Origin: Welwitschia mirabilis
Taxonomy: Eukaryota; Gnetophyta; Gnetopsida; Welwitschiales
Assembly: GCA_051453625.1 (NCBI GenBank)
Contig: JBOZIK010000001.1
Span: forward strand, 282,691,696-282,714,891
Direction: 5' to 3'
Length of the DNA: 23,196 nt
Shown here: positions 10,486-19,619 of the stretch, in pieces
How positions within the stretch are numbered: position 1 is the first letter of the stretch
Layout: every line of letters begins with the position of its first letter
Position numbers and translations under genes: made by a program
The notes under the pieces: generated by a model
What the model saw: the letters and a program-made list of their open reading frames with translations, nothing else
Database searches by the model: none
What the model was told of the DNA's origin: nothing

Positions 10486-10849
10486 TGGTCACGTACCACT
10501 GATTATTATTAGTTATAAGTGCAATAATTATTAAGTCTTTTATGGAATTAAATTCATGAGTAATAATTGTTATAATTAAAAATGCTCTTATAGCTTATAA
10601 AGAGGAGCAGTATGATGTTTTTATAATGAAGCTAGTAAAGAATACTATAGGTATTTAAGTATTGTAATGAAGGTAAGAAATAGCAATACGAGCATGTAGG
10701 CTTGAGAAATTAGTAATATATAATTATAAGAAATAAATAGTAATTCATTTTATATCATTTGATAGAAATGTACATCACAGATGAATTGACAAATTACAAG
10801 TACGATACATTTCAAACTTCTAAGCTTGCTAGATGTTGCTTTTCTTAAA
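10486..10849. repeat. Helitron 3' flank, tandem copy A
   Basis: Noncoding sequence between the helicase C-terminus and the palindrome. It opens with a short stem, AGTGGT-CACGT-ACCACT at 10484-10500, directly next to the palindrome end. It matches 12189-12720 almost throughout (TGATTATTATTAGTTATAAG, AATTATTAAGTCTTTTATGG). Confidence 0.8.
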
Positions 10850-11755
10850 TCTGCTTTTCCAAGCTAGAACCCTTGGATAATTTTCTTTATCTCTGTTTAG
10901 AGAAGGGAGTTAATATCTTTAATGATTCTATTGACTTCATGCAAGAAAGGACCACAAAATTCAATCCTGACATTTTCTTGGGACCAATGTCTATACATGC
11001 TTTACTAAGGGTCATCCCATGAGATTTATGGATTATTAATGCCTAAGCAAGTTTGAGAGGTACTTGTTTTGATTGATCTCCAGAGAATGGAATGATAGGA
11101 ATTGTTTTTGGACTTGATTCATTGAAAGGAACTTCATTGTAGGTATCAAATTCAACCATGATATAGGTTGGAAGATCAAGTGGATTCTTTCCTGGCCAAT
11201 AAACTATTAATTTAACACCACCCATAGACCCATTCACCAATCTAGCTTCAGGTCATATGTTCATAGTTAACATGACCCTAACTCCTTGACAAAGAAGAAG
11301 CTCTATTTCTAATTCACCATCAGCATCATCGTATCTAACTAAATCATGTGTCTTGTCTACTACGCATCGTGCAATGGGTGATTACATTTGAAGTTTATGA
11401 GATGAAATCATATCATTTATGGCGAATAGATGAACTGCATCTTGGAAATCATCCATTCCATTAGATGTGAAAGGAAGTTCAGACCTCATCATTAAAAAGT
11501 CACAATCATTGTTTAAAGCTTTTCCATCTCTTACAACCATTAATACATTTCTAAACCTTTACTAATTTGGATCATTACCTTTTAGTCTATAGACTGCATC
11601 TAATACAACATCTGTATCAAATGATCTTTAGAGTATCTTCATTTTCTCACTACCATTATATGATGAGCAATCCTTAACTAGAGGTAATTAAGCAAGATCT
11701 CCTATTAATATAATAGACCTTCCACTAAAACTCATATGGCAATGAGCTCAAATAT
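10850..11755 (-). pseudogene. PIF1-type helicase C-terminal half, second tandem copy
   Basis: This repeats the 3' part of the helicase, from motif III to the C-terminus, about 1.88 kb away from the main copy. It shows ILIRDLA-like text with TAA at 11688-11690 (Gln position), FQDAVHLFAINDMISSH, SPIARCVVDK and RYDDADGELEIELLLCQGVR. VMLTMNI with TGA at 11253-11255 follows, then EARLVNGSMGGVKLIVYWPG. The end reads PLKLA, TAG at 11043-11045 (Trp position), ALIIHKSHGMTLSKACIDIG and FVVLSCMKSIESL. Unlike the main copy, its frame is intact across GMTLSKA. It is cut off at the N run 11756-11855, so the ATP-binding motifs are absent. The exact breakpoint lies in the gap. Confidence 0.86.
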
Positions 11756-11855
11756 NNNNNNNNNNNNNNNNNNNNNNNNNNNNNNNNNNNNNNNNNNNNN
11801 NNNNNNNNNNNNNNNNNNNNNNNNNNNNNNNNNNNNNNNNNNNNNNNNNNNNNNN

Positions 11856-12188
11856 TTACACATTGGTGTTGACCTTAACCATACTCAAAGTTGATTTTGA
11901 CTTTCATCAACGTTGACATTGATCATATGAGGCATTACCTTTTGATAACTAGTCAACGTCGACCATATGATCAGAGTCAACATTGATAGAAGTTAAAATC
12001 AACTTTGAATGTGGTTAAAGCCAACACTAATATGTAAGCAAAATGTGCTTAAGTTAATGCTTGTACCCTTGTCCAATAGGTAGCAAAAATACAGTTAGGT
12101 TGATGCTTGTACCCTCGTCTGAAAGGCAGTAGATATTGATATCTCTTAGCCAAATATTAGATGTATATAAAATATATATTCAAGCTAG
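11856..12188. repeat. Second palindrome copy, left arm partly in the gap
   Basis: The right arm, 11961-12188, ends in CAAGCTAG and matches the right arm of the first palindrome. Only about 75 bases of the left arm (11856-11930) are present; the rest would lie in the N run at 11756-11855. The loop is about 30 bases, unlike the loopless first copy. Some 150 bases of arm are missing, so the true gap is probably longer than the 100 Ns shown, or the arm is deleted. Confidence 0.85.
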
Positions 12189-12739
12189 TAGTCACCTACC
12201 ACTGATTATTATTAGTTATAAGTGTCATAATTATTAAGTCTTTTATGGAATTAATGTCATAAGTGTTTTAATTAAAAAGACCTTTATGGACATGCCTTCA
12301 TTTTTATTATAATCATTTTTACCAATTATATTATTTAAAGAAATAATCTCAATGTTGGAAACAATTGGTAATGAGCTAAGTATCTAATGATCTCTCTTTT
12401 CTATATTTAAATGTAAAAATGCATGAACTGAAAAAGGTAATTACAAAGGGAAGAAAGTGTTCATATAGTTTATAAAGAGGTCAAAACTATCTTTTCTTAT
12501 GATGAACCTAATTAAGAACAATATGGGTATTCAAGTATTACAATGAAGGTAATAAATAATAATACAGTCATGTAGCATAGATAAATTAGTAATATTTAAT
12601 TATAAGAAGTAAATAATAATTTATTTTATATAATTTAATATAAATGTATATCATAGATGACTAACAAATTATTACAAAGACGATGTGTTTCAGACTTTTA
12701 GGCTTACTAAACGTTACTCTTCTTGAATTCGTTTTTCCA
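12189..12739. repeat. Helitron 3' flank, tandem copy B, with extra segment
   Basis: Same sequence as copy A, but about 175-190 bases at roughly 12285-12465 have no counterpart in copy A. The extra part begins near GACCTTTATGGACATGCC and ends near GAAAGTGTTCATATAG. It is either an insertion in B or a deletion in A; no clear target duplication is visible. Confidence 0.7.
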
Positions 12740-14215
12740 AGTTAAAACCCTTGGATAATTTTATATATCTCTACTTAGAGAAGGGATGTAATATCTTCAA
12801 TGATTCTATTAACTTCATTTAAGAAAGGGCCATAAAAGTCAATCCTGACATTTTCTTAGGATCAATGTCTATACATGCTTTACTAAGGTCATCCCTTGAG
12901 ATTTATGAAGTGTTAGTACCCAAGCGAGTTTGAGAGGTAGTTGTTTTAATTGATCTTTAGAGAACAGGATGATAGGAACCATTTTTGGACTTGATTCATT
13001 AAAAGGAACTCTAATGTAGGTATCAAGTCAGTGATGACATAAGTTGGAAGACCAAGTGAATTCTTTCTTGACTAATAAACTATTGATTTAATAACACCCT
13101 AGATCTATTTACTAATCCAGCTTTAGATCATATGTTCATATTTAACATGACCCTAGCTTCTTGACAAAGAATAAGCTTTATTTCCAATTCATCATCAGCA
13201 TCATCGTATCTAACTAAGTCTCATATCTTGTTTACTACACATCGTGCAATGGGTGATTGCATTTGAAGTAAGCAATTTTTGTTATGAGAGGAAACCATAT
13301 CATTCATGGCAAATAGATGAACTGCATCTTGGAAACCGTCCATTCCATTGGATGTGGAAAGAAGTTTAGACCTCATCATTAGAAATTCATAATCATCATC
13401 TAAAGCTTTTCCATCTCTTACATTCATTAAAACATTTCTAAACCTTTTTGTTGATTTGGATCATCACCCTTTTGTCTATCGACTGCATCTAATACAACAA
13501 TTATATCAAATGATCTTCAGAGTATCTTCATTTCCTCACTATCATTATATGGTGGAAAATCCTTCACTGGAGGTAACTAAGCAAGATCTCTTATTAATAT
13601 GATAAACCTTTCACTAAAACTCATATGACGCTGATTAGGAAATATCTCTTTAAGCCTTTTATCAATATTAAATAACATCTTACCCCCTATAAAATTCATT
13701 TCATCAAGAATGATGTATTTGACATTTTTTAACCACTCCTAAAGATGTAGCAACTGTCTTAATGAAACAGGCTCATAGTCACCGACCTTAATACCCAATG
13801 CTAAATGTATTGTTGTTTCCTTAATGTTATATGCAACGACGCCAGTTGGTGCAAGCACCATAATAATTCTAGTGTTTTGTAGACACAACTTCATAAATTC
13901 ATTTCTTATAGCATGAATAAGAAAATATTTTCCTATTCCTGTTGTTCCTTGGATTATCATGCGTAAAGGTTGAATGTCTTCTTGCTCAAATTCTTGTAGT
14001 ACCAAATGAGATATGAAAATGTTAAAGAATTTTCTTTGTTCTAAACCAAGCCTAGCCAAGCCATTATTTTGGTTTATTTTATCTTGTACCAATAAATTAC
14101 GTGATGTCCTATTGCTTTGCACAAAGGAAATAACACATTTTACATAGTATTCTCCTTTATAGTTTGCAGACCAATTAAATTGCCTATCAAAATCATGCAA
14201 GTCAAGCATGTCATG
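12740..14215 (-). pseudogene. PIF1-type helicase domain of the Helitron, main copy
   Basis: This superfamily 1B helicase should unwind DNA during rolling-circle transposition. Order seen: QPLRMIIQGTTGIGKYFLIH (Walker A, 13925-13960), LAPTGVVAYNI (motif Ia), a TAG at 13739-13741, EWLKNVKYIILDEMNFIGG (Walker B with Asp-Glu), then IILIRDLA, a TAG at 13577-13579 in the Gln position of motif III, and LPPVKD. FQDAVHLFAMNDMVSSHN follows at 13280-13350. VMLNMNI with a TGA at 13138-13140 (Trp position) comes next, then PLKLAWVLTLHKSQGMTL near 12890-12940, the C-terminal motif. In Walker A the Lys is present but the following Ser/Thr is Tyr. A one-base deletion at about 12887 breaks the frame relative to the second copy. 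The domain is inactive. Confidence 0.88.
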
Positions 14216-14224
14216 TTCAATTCT

Positions 14225-14759
14225 TTAAAGAAGGCCTTCATGTAGAAAATGTCTTATTAAGACTTGATAATCAGTTTCATAATGATTCACATGTGATGGT
14301 TCCACATCCTCATGTTGATCCTCCTCGATGGTTACATGTTCGAGATCCTCATCATATAATGGATTACACTGCTCATATAGACGTGCAACAGACATCCATT
14401 TAGCCTCTATTTTTTCATTTGTACTTTCCAAATCATGTTTGATATCTCTAAATGGAAACTGAAGGAGTAGCTGAGCCTAACAATAAGCCATCCATTTGTC
14501 ATCATCTCTATTAGATCATACACGAAATCTAGGAATAGCTCTGACAATTGCATGTTCCTTTCTCGGATACCAAGCATCATCTCCTGTCTTTGTTGGATTG
14601 AATATATAATATTTTGCACAATTGAATAATGACATGCCTTCCATATGAAGTGGCCTTTGTAGATACTGATTGAACAATATGGTATATACTCATTCTTCAT
14701 CTACATCATGGCTTTATTTCACTTTTTTATATACCTCCTTGGAGACATTAAGCAATACA
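14225..14759 (-). pseudogene. RepHel linker between Rep and helicase
   Basis: The frame includes LFNQYLQRPLHMEGMSLFNC, KYYIFNPTKTG, KEHAIVRAIPRF and AQLLLQFPFRDI. The last corresponds to the LHHPFR-type block found in most plant Helitron proteins ahead of the helicase. Next come WMSVARLYEQCNPLYDEDLE and an acidic stretch (IEEDQHEDVEP), which agree with the acidic linker. Stops occur at about 14525 and 14477, and frame changes separate the blocks. Its function is not known beyond joining the domains. Confidence 0.75.
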
Positions 14760-15397
14760 AATATCCTACTACTTTTAACCAAGGGAAGTCCTTGTAGCAT
14801 GTGGTATGTTTTCATAGCTCCAATATCATGATCTGCTACTATATCCATCATTAGCCTTTTCTAAGCTAAAATGGTAGGCTCATTGGGATCTCTTTCTTGC
14901 GATATCTTCATCAATGTGTTAAAATATAACTTTGATTTCTTTCTAACTTTGAGCATTCTTTGCAATATATTGTATAACAACATATTTATCAAGCACAAGT
15001 TGGAAGTCTATATTAGCTCACCATGTTTGTATAATTATTCTATTATGAACATTTAACCTATCATGATTTCTCCTTGGCTCATACTTCTTCTCATTATTTT
15101 CATCTATATATAACCTATAATCATGAGATTGTAACTCCCATGGAATGTTATACTTACATGAAATAATAACTATTAATATCCATAGTTTTAATATATTTAA
15201 AATTCTAAAAGAGTAGTAGTTTATAAATACCTATACATTTGTTAATCACTTTGTCTTCTCAAACATGATCCTGCTTTACAAACTATATGTCTTTAAACAC
15301 TATTCAATAGGGTTGTGTAATCTTGATATAGTTGTATATGTTCAAGGTCCTCTTTTTGTAATTGACATGAATGAAGATCCATGTTTTGTCTTGGGAC
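14760..15397 (-). pseudogene. Helitron Rep C-terminal half with catalytic tyrosine region
   Basis: The frame reads VPRQNMDLHSCQLQKEDLEH, YTTLLNSV, a TAA at 15293-15295 in place of Gln, then RHIVCKAGSCLRR, a Cys-rich region of Helitron Rep. After a gap that could be an intron (about 15161-15229), it continues as YNIPWELQSHDYRLYIDENN, KKYEPRRNHDRLNVHN and TW, a TGA at 15018-15020 in place of Arg, then ANIDFQLVLDKYVVIQYIAK. Helitron Rep proteins normally have two Tyr here, four residues apart. The first is kept (14967-14969) but the second codon (14955-14957) is Asn. Further on are DIGAMKTYHMLQGLPLV and SSRIFVLLN, which are conserved past the Rep core, with a TAG at 14861-14863 at a Gln position. 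Confidence 0.83.
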
Positions 15398-15477
15398 CTG
15401 GAAAACCAAAGATTAGCATAATATCTATAATACTGTAATTAATAGAACATGAAATTATTAAAAGATATAACTTTTAC

Positions 15478-16170
15478 TTATAGCATTTATTTTGTCATAT
15501 TCATCAAATCTATCATTCCATCCATGTGCAATAGAATCAAAAAATCTCTTTGCATTTTCTAGTACTACATGATCATTCTAGTTTAAAAGTTTCATATTAG
15601 GAGCTCCTTTTATTCACAAGAACCCATGTACATGTGGAGAACCTCTAAGTTGCCATTTAAATTGTGTCCAGTAGTCTATAACATTAAACTCCTTTATTAA
15701 AATTTCTTCTCTAAATTTTTTATGACAATTATACATGTACTCTGAGATAATATGTGGGTTCTCAATAATGTTTCACAATCACCCCCATTTTGCATTAGAT
15801 GGATGATGTAGTTGTTCACCAGAAATGATATCATGTAGATTAGGCTAATACAAATCTGTAACACTTAAAGTGAAGAATATTGTAGGAGTTTCAAGCTGGG
15901 TAACCATATTTAATAGCTCGCATTTGCTTTTTTTTTAATAAGACGGTGTGCCTCTTAGAGAGCTTTCATATCTCATAAGTTATTTATTATTTTATTTGAT
16001 GAACAATTGTTCATTTGTTCACATAATTCTTCTATTATAATGGAGGCATTTGCTATTCTCTTTTTGAAGAATACTATTATAAATCTAAGTGCCATGTGTC
16101 TCATAATCATATTAAACATGTAATACCTAAAGTCAAAAATAATTTATTTATGGTTAAGAAATTATCCCAT
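15478..16170 (-). pseudogene. Helitron_like_N / Rep domain with HUH motif
   Basis: The Rep domain nicks and rejoins single strands during rolling-circle transposition. The frame starts with YMFNMIMRHMALRF near 16120 and SLRGTPSY near 15955. It then shifts frame to ETPTIFFTLSVTDLY, where a TAG at 15845-15847 replaces the Trp expected before PNLHDII. ENPHIISEYMY and EFNVIDYWTQFKWQLRGSPH follow. The two metal-binding His of HUH are intact in HVHG (codons 15632-15634 and 15626-15628). A TGA at 15614-15616 follows where the family has Trp, and the frame continues as IKGAPNMKLLN and then AKRFFDSIAHGWNDRFDEYD. A GT...AG stretch at 15398-15477 (donor GTAAAAG, acceptor TTTTCCAG) looks like an intron of 80 nt, but the exon phases do not match, so an indel or another junction must be assumed. 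Confidence 0.85.
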
Positions 16171-16399
16171 TGAATGCATTAATGAATTAAACAAATTAGA
16201 AGGTACTTACTGAAATCGACTTTGTATCTTAAAATATTCTTTGCAAACTCATATAGTCTGACATATTTAGTTCTTCTTGCTAGAAAATCACACTTTCCTA
16301 AATGAAATAATGATGGAAATGACATTGATAGCAGTGTTAAAATTATTGATTAGTGACTCTCCTAGTAATGACCATTGATCAGTTATCGATGGATTGTTG

Positions 16400-17260
16400 T
16401 ATGAGTTTTACAGTCAATTCTTTATGGCATTAAGTTCTCTTTTAAGTAAAGGACATCGTGTGGCAACTGAGGATGTGTGTTGAATGATATTGGACTCATT
16501 TGTTTCTAGAAATGAACCATCAAAATATAGCTTGATAGTCCCTTCATCTGCACTTAGAGTAATTTCTCGAAGCATATGAAAGACATTAACATCTTCATCA
16601 TTATTGATGTCATCTAAGGCATGCATGTCTATCTCAACATCTTGGTAGAAATGATCATTTTCCTTCTTAAAGCATAAAGCATTATAAACTCATATCTTAT
16701 TTATAATAAAATTATATTTTATACCAATTTGATCCCTTCTCTTTAGAATAAGGATTAGTATTTGTGTAATTCTAAAGGTAAAATCTTTACAATATGTGAC
16801 ACATCTTGTGGAAAGCTTATTGTATGCCTACGATATACCAATTGACCGCGAGTTGCATGTGTAACTTGAAGTAATGGATTTATCATTGAAGTAAGCATCT
16901 CTTTAACCTATGTAAGATGGGATAAAACAAATGACTGAGGTCTTGGATCTATGTGATTTTGAGTAAAGAAACGTTTAATTTCTTCATCATCAGCTATGAT
17001 CTCTTCCATTTTCTCATATTGAAAATGTCTATAGGTAGGCCCATGTCTACCTTGTACCAACTCTAATGAATGATACATCTCATTACAAATAGTGCATGAT
17101 CTTGTTTGTGCAAAGACTCATATTTCTCTTCAAAAGGAATCAATTCCTTTAGATATATCATCATTAGACTTATGTAGGTTAGGATATAGAGGTTGTTGTA
17201 TTGTTTGGTTAATACTTCATATAGAAGAGAGGGAATAAGTTTGATGCTATTGCATTAGAG
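16400..17260 (-). pseudogene. RepHel DUF6570-like N-terminal region
   Basis: One frame carries SCTICNEMYHS (a possible zinc-binding CX2C), then FFTQNHIDPRPQSFVLSHLT, a TAG stop at 16908-16910, VKEMLTSMINPLLQV, and RRHTISFPQDVSHIVKILP. This follows the order seen in the DUF6570 region of plant Helitrons, where a Gln normally stands at the stop. After a stop-rich gap at about 16680-16770 (possible intron or decay) the frame resumes as LCFKKENDHFYQDVEIDMHA, then LDDINNDEDVNVFHMLREI. That resembles the stretch of the same proteins with a KENNPYY-type motif. The biochemical role of this region is not established. The assignment rests on motif order only. Confidence 0.7.
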
Positions 17261-17656
17261 TGCCTTTTTTGTCATTCTCTTCATAATCATGATTATTGAT
17301 TACGATAACCATCCTTTTCCATAACCTCTTTCTATCATCTTACATATTCTTATCTTGGTGTTAATGATAAAGGACTCTGTGTGTTACACACATAACTTGT
17401 AGATGTCATACTATTATTTTCTGTCTATTTACTGATCAGTAAAAAGGGGGTTATTTCTGTGGGCATGTCTTCAATTTGTTAATTTAGTTCTTGCACTGTA
17501 TAATCAATCAAGTGTTGTACTGTAATAATAGATGCTGTAGTATTTTGTCAAAGAGCTGCATTATTCATATTATTTATAAACATATAAGAAAAACTAATTT
17601 TCTAATAAACCTAGTCTTCATAAAATAGTAAAGCTATAAACAAAAATAACCCATAC

Positions 17657-17804
17657 CTTTTAAAGTATTATTGTCACTGATATCATTACATATGTTTAAA
17701 GAGTTCCTTGATCTTTCAGTATCCCTATGAAGTCTTTGCCTCTCACAATATCTTCTTTGCCTTTCATGGTTTAGGACTCGTTGATGTTTAATCTTAGAAT
17801 CCAT
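17657..17804 (-). pseudogene. RepHel N-terminal exon
   Basis: The ATG at 17804-17802 opens a short basic, charged frame: MDSKIKHQRVLNHERQRRY, then CERQRLHRDTERSRN. This resembles the Arg-rich start of plant Helitron proteins. The frame runs to TLKG at 17657, where the minus strand reads AAAG|GTATGG, a plausible splice donor. The next recognisable coding begins near 17550, so an intron of about 100 bases is likely. Between 17261 and 17550 only a stop-ridden frame can be followed, for example one with NTTASIITVQHLIDYTVQEL. Confidence 0.6.
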
Positions 17805-18715
17805 TTTAGATAAATAATGATAAATGTAAAAATCATTTAGAAAATGAAGTTAATTTTACGGATGAATTAGTTTTTAGAAACCTTTAAAACACATAAATTT
17901 AAAAGCTTATCTAAAAGCAGAAAAGATATAATCATAAAAACTCATTTTTGTAAAAACCTAAATTAAAGATCAAGCTTTTAAAAATAGTTTTAAGTTAAAG
18001 AACTTGAATTTTTCAAATTACTTACTTAATGAAGAGCTTAATGTTTTAAAAGGTTGATTTTAAAAATAAAGAAATAAATGAAAAATTAAATTCAAAAAGG
18101 AAACTTAATAATTAAAAGTCTAATTTAAAGGTAACTAAATTTAATTTTATTTAACATAATGTAACAAAAAACTTAATTTTAAAAGCTTAATTATTTCAAA
18201 TTTGTAAACTATAATTATTTCAATTTTGTAAACTAAATTAAAAAAAATGTAATGTAAATGTCTTTAATAGAAGTGACTCTCTAATAAACATATTTTTAAA
18301 AGAATACTATATTTAAAAAACTTAATGTAAACATAATAAAGTAATTAAACTTAATAAATTTGAAAAAGTTAGATTAAAAAAACTTAAATTAAAAAGACTT
18401 ATTTTAAAATACATGGTTTAAAAAATCTAAATTTAAAAAGCTTGTTTTAATTAAAAAAAACTTAATTTAAACTAAATTAAAAAACTTTAATTTTCTAAAT
18501 TACTTACTTAATGAAGAGCTTAATGTTTTAAAAGGTTGATTTAAAAAGTAAAGAAATAAATGAAAAATTAAATTCAAAAAGGAAACTTAATAATTAAAAG
18601 TCTAATATAAAGGTAATTAAATTTAATTGTATTTAACATAATGTAACAAAAACCTAATGTAAGAAATTTTCTAAAGTTTTTAAATTACTGAAACTTAATT
18701 TTAAAAGCTTAATTC
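17805..18715. repeat. AT-rich stretch with direct repeat of about 170 bp
   Basis: The sequence is nearly all A/T, with many AACTTAATTT-like units. A block of about 165-175 bases containing TACTTACTTAATGAAGAGCT occurs at about 18005-18180 and again at 18487-18660, offset 482. The copies differ at only a few positions. After the repeat both copies reach AATTTTAAAAGCTTAATT, but the second first has about 40 extra bases and then enters the N gap. This region should contain the Helitron 5' end, but I cannot place it. Confidence 0.8.
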
Positions 18716-19554
18716 NNNNNNNNNNNNNNNNNNNNNNNNNNNNNNNNNNNNNNNNNNNNNNNNNNNNNNNNNNNNNNNNNNNNNNNNNNNNNNNNNNNNN
18801 NNNNNNNNNNNNNNNNNNNNNNNNNNNNNNNNNNNNNNNNNNNNNNNNNNNNNNNNNNNNNNNNNNNNNNNNNNNNNNNNNNNNNNNNNNNNNNNNNNNN
18901 NNNNNNNNNNNNNNNNNNNNNNNNNNNNNNNNNNNNNNNNNNNNNNNNNNNNNNNNNNNNNNNNNNNNNNNNNNNNNNNNNNNNNNNNNNNNNNNNNNNN
19001 NNNNNNNNNNNNNNNNNNNNNNNNNNNNNNNNNNNNNNNNNNNNNNNNNNNNNNNNNNNNNNNNNNNNNNNNNNNNNNNNNNNNNNNNNNNNNNNNNNNN
19101 NNNNNNNNNNNNNNNNNNNNNNNNNNNNNNNNNNNNNNNNNNNNNNNNNNNNNNNNNNNNNNNNNNNNNNNNNNNNNNNNNNNNNNNNNNNNNNNNNNNN
19201 NNNNNNNNNNNNNNNNNNNNNNNNNNNNNNNNNNNNNNNNNNNNNNNNNNNNNNNNNNNNNNNNNNNNNNNNNNNNNNNNNNNNNNNNNNNNNNNNNNNN
19301 NNNNNNNNNNNNNNNNNNNNNNNNNNNNNNNNNNNNNNNNNNNNNNNNNNNNNNNNNNNNNNNNNNNNNNNNNNNNNNNNNNNNNNNNNNNNNNNNNNNN
19401 NNNNNNNNNNNNNNNNNNNNNNNNNNNNNNNNNNNNNNNNNNNNNNNNNNNNNNNNNNNNNNNNNNNNNNNNNNNNNNNNNNNNNNNNNNNNNNNNNNNN
19501 NNNNNNNNNNNNNNNNNNNNNNNNNNNNNNNNNNNNNNNNNNNNNNNNNNNNNN
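18716..19554. other. Assembly gap, 839 Ns
   Basis: No sequence. The non-round length suggests an estimated gap size. Repeats end abruptly at its left edge, so it probably contains more of the AT-rich array. Confidence 0.95.
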
Positions 19555-19619
19555 AATTTAGAAACCCTATAATTGCAACTTCCATCAATGTCTACTTAAA
19601 AATAAATATTGCATACTGT

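Larger units (their letters stand above)
10028..17804 (-). mobile_element. Degenerate autonomous-type Helitron (RepHel), with 3' tandem duplication
   Basis: Helitrons are eukaryotic rolling-circle DNA transposons whose RepHel protein joins an HUH nuclease to a PIF1-type helicase. On the minus strand the parts appear in the right order from 17804 to about 10850. The 3' part then occurs a second time. On the minus strand the last bases before 10027 are CTAG followed by T, as expected of a Helitron 3' end (CTRR, inserted between A and T). The usual short hairpin is replaced or overshadowed by a 458-bp palindrome. The 5' end (TC) is not located; it may be in the AT-rich stretch or the gap after 17804. 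At least ten stops, a frameshift and lost catalytic residues make it dead. The family call is firm; the boundaries are not. Confidence 0.87.

Noticed and set aside
10028-17804. A working or new host replication system (HUH nuclease plus helicase)
   Set aside because: The domain order and motifs are those of plant Helitrons, and the frame is interrupted by many stops and frame changes, so it is a dead transposon.
18701-19588. 295-codon open frame on the minus strand
   Set aside because: Nearly all residues are translated from Ns; there is no sequence evidence for a protein.
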